From: Congeria kusceri
Taxonomy: Eukaryota > Mollusca > Bivalvia > Myida > Dreissenidae
Direction of reading: 5' to 3'
NCBI GenBank assembly: GCA_027627225.1
Contig: CM051033.1
Coordinates: 49,350,516 to 49,414,515 of the forward strand
Length of the DNA: 64,000 nt
Positions 55,721 through 64,000 of this stretch are shown piece by piece. The notes under the pieces were generated by a model. That model was not told the DNA's origin. It was given only the letters and a program-made list of their open reading frames with translations, and ran no database searches. The position numbers were made by a program, and so were the translations under genes. Position 1 is the stretch's first letter, and every line of letters begins with the position of its first letter.

Positions 55721-56206
55721 TGGGACTATGTCAACGTAAAGGGCCTCAAGGGGGCAATTTCTTTAAAAAACAATAAATTAAGATATAAAAACAAGCATAT
55801 GATAACTGTTAAAATAAGTTGCACATCATAAGAAAAGATTTTTCGCATTCTGAGATAAAATTCAATTGATAATATGGGTTGTGTTTAGCCCTTTTCTTGT
55901 TTACATTTTGACGTCAGAATTGTGAGTATTTGGAGTAACAATTGTCTACAGATGTAACCTTACAAAGCAGAATGGCGCAGATGGTAAAAGCGCTGCCATC
56001 GAATGTCTCTTCAGTCGTGAGTTCGATACCCGCTTGGGGTTTTAATTTTTGGAAACATTTTTGCTGATTTGTTTTTATCAAATATCTCATTATGTATAAT
56101 TTTATTAATTCTTTATTATTTGTACATGTCTTATTATAGCGCATTTTTAACATTTAATATCATTTATAGTGCAATTGGAAACCAATGTTTCGTTGACATA
56201 TTCCCT
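55721..56206 (+). mobile_element. TIR element with tRNA-like core, copy C
   Basis: Same family as A, B and D, in the opposite orientation. Ends are gggactatgtcaacg (55,722) and cgttgacatattccct (to 56,206). The tRNA-like core is on the + strand at ~55,972-56,045. It has box A TGGCGCAGATGG, the gcgc/gcgc D-stem and box B GTTCGATACC, followed by cgcttggggttttaat. U1 has the empty site near 26,795: cagaatagttattttaaca then gtaatacacgc, against ..tttatctaaa then gtaatatttatgcgtg here. Confidence 0.8.
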
Positions 56207-58621
56207 GTAATATTTATGCGTGTTTGTTCCCATATATATATATATATATTGCAGTACAAACGATTTACATCGGATAGTAAACAAAGCCATAAAAAAATGT
56301 TGTTTTTTTATAATCGAACATAAATCATATATAAAATATAACAGCCATTGTACGACTAGAGAAATGTAGTGTCAATACTAAGCTGAAATCTAAAATACGA
56401 AAAAAATGCAAATCAAGTCAATGCGTTACAATGTTTTTGTTTCAGTATTTGACCATAGAAAGCAAAACAATACCACCACGTGCACCAGTTGATAGCCCCA
56501 TTTTTAACATCACAAATGTTCTTGGAAAAAAAAACTAGTAAGGATATCTTATGAAGGAAAGTTCGAAAATTATTAATACCTAAAAAGACGGAACTATAAT
56601 CTTCTTGTCGTATCATTCAATTATGTTGCAATTTCCGAATGTTTCAAAGACTGAAGATTAGGCATCCGGCTCAGGAAACTAACAATTAGTGATAATTATT
56701 AGTGCCATATGGTAAGATCTAGGATCACAAAAGGTACAGGGTGCTACTGAAAGGAGCAGGGTGAAAATCCGTACCAGTTTGTTGACATTTTCTAATAATT
56801 TGCTAAATATAGGGTATTTATTAGTCTAATACTTGTTTAATTAAGGTTTTTAGCATAGTTTATTCATTTGTCATCGAATATTTGCAAAAATATATTAATT
56901 TGCAATAGATATTCAACATTTGTGTGTTGACCAGCCCAGAGGGCCAGCAGGTGGGATTTAAAAGAAGCAGGTGCACCACCCTGCTATTTTGCTCTTTCCC
57001 GAGTTATATTGACGTTACAAATAATTGAGATTCGTTCTGTAAAGGCCTAATGGTTGTATAATACATTGACTTGAAGAGTTGTGCTGTGACAAGCGCATAG
57101 AGGTAAAATATCGGTCATGTAGCTACAATAGGGTATTTACCAAAATAATTTAACCATATCAACTGCAAGTATGGCTTATACGTGTTCTGTATGTTCTATC
57201 ATGGCACCTGCATAGCAATCCAGGATATACATTTTGTGACAATTTTCGAGTAAATATATTGCTTACCAACACCTATGTAGAAACGTTAATCAAAACTTTA
57301 ACATAGGTAGATGCTTGCCACTAATAAAATTCGCTATGCTTAGACACTTGACATTTTAGGTATATGAACTATTTATGTGTATAATTCTGACATAAATGAC
57401 CCAGATATACTGGACTTTATATATTAGCTGTCGTAATATACGTGTATAGTAAATCAAATGTAATTATATGAAAAAACACACACACACTCAAATGAGTAGG
57501 AATGTGCATGTTTATTATATGCGCCAAAGTACGCGTTACTGTTTGCTTCAAGTTGCAGGGTCTTTACAAAATGTGTACCTATTAGTGGCAGAACGTTTTT
57601 GAAAGGACATGTAATCTTTGAGTAACGAGGTGAATTGTAATTCTAACAGATACACTCATATGAATGGGTTTTACTTTTACTTACTTCACCCATGACTACA
57701 AACTTTTGTACTTCTTATTGAAATATGTTAATAAGTTCGCTTCTCTAGTTTATTCAGCGGTAAGCGTATTAAATTCCAATGCACATGGACGTGTATTATT
57801 TTTATATCCACTAAATGTTAATTGTGCCATTATTTTTTATTTCAGTCGTGTTCCTATGTTGCTTGTACTGGCACGCATGTGTTATATCGTGAATAAGAAA
57901 CAGTAATAGCTCAGTAAACAAACCAACGATGTAAAAACAGTATAGGGTCAATGAAAAAGTAAAAACAACAACACGTGAATATGTTCTCAGCATTATGCCG
58001 GTAATATTGACTAATTTAGGACGGTTTTCCTCTTCTAAGACGCATTATAGATCTGGAAACTATTAACTGAAAATGACAGGAACTAAACACTAAGCATTGC
58101 TGCCAATTGAGAACTGTTTTTAAATGCCGCGTCATATTAGATTGAATTGTTGTATTACGTGAAAGGAACGTAGTGAACTTCGAACATGTTTAGACAAGCA
58201 TTGATTGCATAACGCTCGAATAAAGTTGTGAGACATACATATAAAACAGAAACTGATTTACAATAAATATTTGCGTTGTGGACTTTTTCGTCTATCTATT
58301 CAGACACCAACAATAAAACATGGTTGCATAATCCAATCGATTTACTTCGAATGCTTGGACAAACAAAAACAAAGTCGGAGCGATCTTTGTCTAGTGATTA
58401 ATTGATGGGTGGTTAACAAGAAGTGTACTCAAATGATGTGTTTTGTATTTGAACATCTTAACGATACATGGAACTCTTCACCGTAATTATACAATTATTA
58501 TGAATACAAAAATACTTATTATACAAAATTTGTGTATGAAAATAATATGGATGTCTATATAAGTGCAAAAGAATAACTATGCATAACTTAGGTATAATAA
58601 AACAGTGCCTAATACAGTAGG

Positions 58622-58775
58622 AATATTATGCTAGTCCGTCGTTCCAAGAGTATGTATTCGTCAAGTGGCTTGTGTGATGACATATCACACGAGACGCGGA
58701 GCCTCGAGTGTGATACCAAATAACGCAAGCCGCAAGACTAATACATACTCTTGGAACAATTGACTAGCGTAAGAT
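58622..58775. repeat. 154-bp foldback
   Basis: Outer words atgctagtc and gttccaagagtatgtatt on the left pair with aatacatactcttggaac and gactagcgt on the right. The inner stem has ttgtgtgatgacatatcacac and a gacgcggagcctcgag loop. Arms are roughly 80 percent complementary by eye. There is no coding frame. Confidence 0.75.
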
Positions 58776-59280
58776 TCTTTTTATTATATACCACGAGAAA
58801 CTTCAAATGTGCATTTACCTTATTCTATTTGATTAAAAACTACAATACTGACTTATCAGTGTAGGTATAGATAATATTTGTTTATATAACTATATGATGA
58901 CGTCATTAAAAAATTAGTCTGGCTAGTATGGTAATACGGGATCGGAAAAATAGCGAGTAGCATAATACGGGATTTTGTTTCTGACGACATGTATTTCACC
59001 GATTGATACAGCATGTATTTTGTTAAGATTTTAAACAGGTATATAATAAAAGTAGTTACGTTCATCTTAAACAAAAATTAAATTGTAGGGTCGCCTTTTT
59101 AACGCGTGTTCAATTTTTGCATATAAGTGTTTTGAGTTTTTAATGCACTGACCTACATTATATCTATGCATTATTGTGATTTAATTTACGCATTCATAAT
59201 AAACATACTCTATATATGCACATTATTTTACTTTTATTTCGCGCTTTATTGTACTGGTTTGGACGGTAATGCACCATTAA

Positions 59281-59740
59281 AGGGACTGTGTCAACGAACA
59301 ATGCGTTACACTAAGACGTGTACTTCAAAATAACAATAAATAATATAATACAACAAAGAAAACGATATAAGATAAAAACAAATCGGAAATCATGTTTGAA
59401 CCAATTAAAACCCCTAGCGGGATCGAACTCACGACGTAGGAGGCATTCTAAGAAATGACAGTAGACAGCGCCTTTACCAACTGCGCTATTCTGCTCTGTA
59501 TATAATGTTTGTAAACTTGGTTTATACGAAATACCCACAGTTCTTAGGTCAGAATGTAAATGACTAACAAAAACGATGCATATTACTAATTGTTTTTTTT
59601 TTATGTTAAAATGCGAGAACACTTTTCTTATCACATATTCTTAATTTTAACCGTTACTTTATGTCATGAATAATATCTTAATTTGAATTTCGTTTTAAGA
59701 AATTATCACTCCCTAAGCTCTTTTCGTTGACATAGTCCCT
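59281..59740 (-). mobile_element. TIR element with tRNA-like core, copy D
   Basis: agggactgtgtcaacgaa (59,281) and ttcgttgacatagtccct (to 59,740) are inverted with one mismatch. Both are flanked by ttaa (59,277-59,280 and 59,741-59,744), a possible 4-bp target duplication. The minus-strand core (~59,500-59,405) has TAGCGCAGTTGG, the gcgc D-stem and GTTCGATCCC, followed by gctaggggttttaatt. The copy lies outside the U-unit array and about 0.5 kb upstream of the first gene. The 107-aa minus ORF is a chance frame. Confidence 0.85.
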
Positions 59741-60267
59741 TTAATCAAGAGGACTCGTGCTTGAATTAGCATGCGCCTAGTATGTTTAAATTTAAAAATG
59801 CAATTCAGTATTCATTATTACAACTACACTCGATATATTCCTTTAAACCGATTGAGATATAACATCTTAAGTATTTTAAAATATACTTATCAAAGAAAAG
59901 CCTTTTAAATGAGTAGTGATAAGTGTGTTGTCAGTTTAATGAACTAAATGTTATTTTGTGATACAGCCAACTTTTAATTCACAAGTGTATAAAGAGTTGT
60001 CAACTGACAATGGATGGTTAAATCTAAATAGCAGTGTTAAAGTATTAACACGTTTAACAGACTTAATATTGCAAATGAACAGTGTACTTAACAAAATTGC
60101 AAACATTTAATCACCATGTTCGACCTGTGGATACAATCTTAACAACAAAACCGTTATGTACGTTAGTGACATGGATATTTGTTAAATCGGACTTATCAGC
60201 TTTGTAAAAGTTAAATCGGACATATAAATTATGTAAGCAATTATTGTTATATACAACTCCCGAAATA

Positions 60268-61522
60268 ATGGCACGGTCAGGAACAGTGACACCGATGTCT
60301 GTAGGTGCTATTTCTATGCATTCGGATGCAACCAATAATGCACAGCAACTCTCTGACGATCCGAGGGCAAAGCTCATGTACTACATTGACAAAGTGTGTG
60401 GCGTCCTTAATTTGCGAGGGATCGACCCGTCCTTAGACAGGTATTCCAAAATAAACTGGTTAGCGATAATGTTTTATACCAAGACAAACGCCGGATTTTT
60501 ATAGACCTATATCCTTGTTATGAAATACATTATAATCATTTATTTATGTACTTATATATTTGTTGCATTTATTATTGTTTTAGCAGTTTTAAGTAAATGA
60601 GTATTTAGCAGGTTTAATTTTAAAAAGGTCCTAATCTAGATTTACTGATTAGTTAATTAACTTATTTATAATGCATATAATGTCTGTATGCAATAAACAT
60701 ATCATTCATGCATGAAATTATTCATTCATTCATTACATTAATTAATTAATGACCAAATTAATAAATGAATATATAAGTGAATGAATGAGGAAAGAAAAGA
60801 ATAAAAAAATAAATGAAGGAATGACAATAGATAGTTGGCTAGAAAGCTTGATAAATATACAGATTGATTAATTAATTGGTTGGTTGTTTGGTTGGTTGGT
60901 TGGTTGGTTGGTTGATTGATTGATTGATTGATTGTGATTGATTGATTGACCGATTGGCTGAAACATGTTAAACGAGAATAACTATGGACAATAATTCATG
61001 TAAGTTGTAAGTAACTTCGCCATTATTGTATGTATGGTACTTGTAAATGGCATAATATATATTTCTTTATCTAACATGTTTATTTACAGGTTTATGAAGT
61101 ATCACGATTACAGATCTATAGACAAAAGCAACCTTGAACAATTGCTGCTCACTGCCAATGCATTCAGACCTCGGCGACTGCTGGGACTCTGTCTCTTTGT
61201 CAATAACCAAATGTGCCAAAACGCCGGCTATTCAACGATGACAGTTCCAAAAATACGGAAAATAGAAAGACGGTTCAACATCGAAGCGGACTTCGTTGAC
61301 ATTCCAACAGTTGGCCGGATACAACTTACAAAAGTGATGGTAGTGAAAACTTCGTGGCTACGGTACATGTTTACTTCACCATACGCAATAATTGAACAAC
61401 AACTGCAACGTTACTGTCTAGAAGAGGTGGATGAGGAAGAGGATGAAGAAGAAGATCACAGGCGTGATGATGAGTTAACGAAGAAACTTGACAAAGCGTG
61501 TTGCATTTGTATTATGTGCTAA
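60268..61522 (+). CDS. Two-exon gene, unknown family, acidic C-terminus with CaaX-type end
   Basis: Exon 1 is 60,268-60,440. Its donor GTATTC follows ..GACAG, and the intron ends in tttatttacag. Exon 2 is 61,090-61,522. The joined frame is 606 bases (201 residues); the split codon AG|G gives Arg (phase 2). I chose the ATG at 60,268 because the frame upstream has only a TTG. The N-terminal ~20 residues are Ser/Thr-rich, followed by DDPRAKLMYYIDKVCGVLNL. The core carries LLTANAFRPRRLLG, CLFVNNQMCQNAGY, DFVDIPTVGRIQLTKVMVVK and SWLRYMFTSPY. A Glu/Asp-rich stretch (EEVDEEEDEEED) follows, and the protein ends CCICIMC. CIMC fits a CaaX prenylation signal. No signal peptide or membrane span is seen. 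It is paralogous to the gene at 62,773. I do not recognise the family and assign no biochemical function. Confidence 0.8.
60441..61089 (+). other. Intron of first paralogue, with simple repeats
   Basis: A 649-bp intron with a GT donor at 60,441 and AG acceptor at 61,088-61,089. It contains attc/ttaa simple repeats (~60,715-60,790) and a (ttgg)n then (ttga)n run (~60,858-60,955). The second paralogue's intron at the same codon is only 283 bp and lacks these, so the repeats were acquired after duplication. Confidence 0.8.
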
Positions 61523-62772
61523 TATCCAACGCCGAGACAGTGTTTTCATTTAACCAGTTATTCTAAACTGTGACTTTTAGTTGTGTTAGTATTATAATGC
61601 AACGTCGTATATTATAACGTATCACGGTGTATTGGTTTACGGGAAAAAAAACAAACAATGCTTAGATATTATAAATAAGTAGCGGGATTCGTTCACATCG
61701 TTGAGATTTATGACGATCGTTTATTGTACTTAAATACAAAATTAGACGCATTTCCAGAATCTGATATTTAGTCGTAAAATGCTAATTAGTCCATTATGCT
61801 TAACCAAATCATTTCCAGAGAAAGTCAGTTTAAATAAATTGTACAAACGTTCTTAATGTACAATTGTTTCCAAGAACCTGGGTTAATGCAAGTCAAAAAT
61901 AAGCCGATTTCAGTAATTGCAATAATGAAGGGCACAATTAAGCTTTACCATACGAGACAAGCTACCAATTATAGCAATTAAACACTGAAATATTTTAGAG
62001 GTACAAGTCGGATATGACTTGACAGATGTGGTATATTTTTTACGCCAACTAATTACACTAGAACCCCTACAATATATAATAGAACAGCCATTTTAACTGG
62101 AAATAACGTATTTTCCTAGTAGGTTATAAATACGTGTTAACTATAAAACAGTTTCAAGCAGTCAGTTAATATGTAGGGCCTATCGTATGTGACCGCCAAC
62201 TTAATATAGCGCTACAAACACTTCAATATTCTAGAAGTACATGAATAACAGATTTAACAGATGTGGTTTATGTTCACGACGTCCGACTGACACTAAAACC
62301 GTTAAAGTGCACAGTAGAAACGTCATTTTACTTGACAAAATGTATGACTGTTGTGTTTCAAATATGTAAATAAATGCTGGCCAATTATAACACAACAGCA
62401 AATGACACCAATTTTACAAGGATTACACTACGTGATATTTCAGCTATTTTATAAAGACATTAAGTCACAAACCTGATTATGTGCCAACGGATTGTTCCTT
62501 TGTATTGGGTCGTCACAATACAAATCATAGAGTGGAATATTGTCAACGACCTATCCAGAAACAATTGTCTTTTCAGCCTATATTCAACAACACCTGCTTT
62601 GATTTCAAACATGGATATAGTCTATTTTGTGGCACACTTGATAATACGTTGATTATGGGAAAATGGAATTTTAGGGGAAACTTTGGATCTTTGGAGTAAA
62701 TATTATTATTAAATGTGCGTTCGTACATTAAACAATATATATATTTAAAAGTGATTTGAAAATTACTTGAAC
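61523..62772. other. Intergenic region between the paralogues, with a diverged tandem duplication
   Basis: Two diverged copies about 236 bp apart: ~61,970-62,170 and ~62,205-62,400. They share agaggtacaa/agaagtacat, acagatgtggt.tat and cactaga/cactaaa. They could contain regulatory sequence for the second gene. An ORF at 62,481-62,699 (72 codons, non-ATG start) has no recognised domain and I do not call it. A TATA-like atatatatatttaaaa lies at about 62,734, some 40 bases before the second gene's ATG. Confidence 0.45.
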
Positions 62773-63625
62773 ATGTCTGCCTTCACATCGTTTTTGAGCG
62801 GGGCTGACATTAACCCATTGAATGACAGTGAGGACATACAGTATAAACTGTCGAAAGACCGCAGGGCGAGACTCATGTATTACATCTACAAAATAAGCAG
62901 CATACTTAAACTGCCGGAAACCGACGCTTTAATAAGGTATGGCTTTAAACTGTTGCTTTTATTGTCGATGTATATTGATTTTTCTCAAAATGCAAAATCT
63001 GAAAGTGAAACATAATGTTATGTAGGAAAGTAGACATAAATGTCCATAAATGTATTACTTATATAGAAAAATCTGACAAAACATAATCTTTATTAAGTAG
63101 TACGTGTATTCGGCATCATACGTACAAATGTCACGCTGCATCCTAATGGAGATGTGTAACGCTACATACATACTTTTCAACTTAAAAAAATGATTACGTA
63201 ATTATCTTGTGCCTTGCAGATATAGTGATTTCGATAATTTTCGAGAAATTGGCGATGAACATTTGCAAGAACTATTGGATACCGCATATTTACTACGACC
63301 TAGAGTGCTGCACGGTAGCTGTCTGTTTGTGAATGACGAAATGTGTCTTGAAGCTGGATACGCAGTTATAGTGCTTCCAGCAACTCACAAAGCCATTGGT
63401 GTTCCCAAAAATTACGTGGACATACCTACCATCGGAACAGTTGAAATAATGAAAGTATTGATGGTGAAACAGTCTTGGATCCGTTATATGTTTACAAGAC
63501 CTTTCACAAAACTACGGGAAGACTTGAAGTTATATCGACTAAGGTTGGAGGAAGATGTTTATCTGAACGCAGAAGAAGAAAGACAAATTTATGAAAAAGG
63601 AAGCGTATCGTGTAATTTGTCCTAA
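62773..63625 (+). CDS. Two-exon paralogue of the 60.3-kb gene, CaaX-type end
   Basis: Exon 1 is 62,773-62,936 (..ATAAG then donor GTATGG). The intron ends cttgtgccttgcag. Exon 2 is 63,220-63,625. The joined frame is 570 bases (189 residues), with split codon AG|A giving Arg in the same phase 2 and at the homologous site as the first gene. Shared features are RRARLMYYIYKISSILKL in exon 1 and LLDTAYLLRPRVLHG, CLFVNDEMCLEAGY, YVDIPTIGTVEIMKVLMVK and SWIRYMFTRPF in exon 2. Conservation is clearly above chance (roughly 40-45 percent by eye over exon 2). The C-terminus is Glu-rich and ends in CNLS, which fits a CaaX box and closely resembles the CVLS end of H-Ras. No transmembrane segment or named domain is seen. 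A cytosolic, possibly lipid-anchored protein is an inference. Confidence 0.82.
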
Positions 63626-63679
63626 GTCCTGCGTCGACATTCAACTTTGGTTCGACATACATGTACTTAGGCACACGAA

Positions 63680-64000
63680 GAGATCTATAGTGATGTACTA
63701 CTATACTGTCGTAAGAGATCTATAGTGATGTACTACTATACTGTCGTAAGAGATCTATAGTGATGTACTACTATACTGTCGTAAGAGATCTATAGTGATG
63801 TACTACTATACTGTCGTAAGAGATCTATAGTGATGTACTATTATACTGTCGTAAGAGATCTATAGTGATGTACTATTATACTGTCGTAAGAGATCTATAG
63901 TGATGTACTATTATACTGTCGTAAGAGATCTATAGTGATGTACTATTATACTGTCGTAAGAGATCTATAGTGATGTACTATTATACTGTCGTAAGAGATA
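63680..64000. repeat. 35-bp minisatellite, at least 9 copies, runs off the window
   Basis: Units start at 63,680, 63,715, 63,750, 63,785, 63,820, 63,855, 63,890, 63,925, 63,960 and 63,995 (partial). Each begins gagatctatagtgatgtact. The first four units read actactatac and the last five actattatac, with otherwise almost no variation. The array begins only about 55 bases after the stop of the second gene, so it probably overlaps that gene's 3' UTR or downstream region. It continues beyond the window. Confidence 0.97.

Larger units (their letters stand above)
43200..58400. repeat. Diverged large repeat unit U3 (non-coding, most expanded)
   Basis: Collinear with U1 and U2 (anchors under U1). 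It is enlarged by the LINE (46.67-50.87 kb), SINE-like copy 2, two (AGT)n tracts and tRNA-core element C. Without these it would be close to the ~10 kb of its sisters. Host-type ORFs of 60-92 codons inside it show no recognised domain. Confidence 0.75.

Noticed and set aside
62481..62699. 72-codon ORF upstream of the second paralogue
   Set aside because: Begins without ATG, shows no similarity to the neighbouring exons and no convincing splice sites.

Overview
The window looks like nuclear DNA of an animal, most likely a bivalve mollusc. It is AT-rich, gene-poor and full of degenerate repeats. It carries a CR1/L2-type non-LTR retrotransposon, very long (AGT)n microsatellites, foldback and MITE-like elements, and GT-AG introns. 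A Dreissena-like heterodont would fit, but that is recollection of repeat style and not a search result. I see no prokaryotic or viral gene organisation.

Layout. About 58 kb (1 to ~58,400) is an old, diverged array of large non-coding units that share anchor blocks in the same order: V1 (~1-7,500), V2 (~9,300-14,100), V3 (fragmentary, ~14,960-18,740), U1 (~18,890-29,700), U2 (~30,280-40,800) and U3 (~43,200-58,400). Mobile DNA has landed in individual units. Because sister units keep the empty sites, several insertions can be recognised: a mariner remnant (~24.2-24.87 kb), a 1.37-kb element with terminal inverted repeats (20,071-21,440), a 5'-truncated LINE (46,670-~50,870), and copies of a ~0.46-0.50 kb family with terminal inverted repeats and a tRNA-like core (36.6, 37.9 and 55.7 kb, with a fourth copy at 59.3 kb outside the array). 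Several long hairpins lie between or within the units.

The only convincing host protein genes are at the right edge: two tandem two-exon paralogues on the + strand (60,268-61,522 and 62,773-63,625). They have an identical phase-2 intron position and encode proteins of about 201 and 189 residues. I do not recognise the family. Both proteins end in a CaaX-type tetrapeptide (CIMC and CNLS), so both may be prenylated and membrane-attached. The window ends inside a 35-bp minisatellite just past the second gene.

Most open reading frames elsewhere are AT-rich noise or translations of microsatellites. All repeat relationships were found by eye, so coordinates of diverged blocks are approximate.
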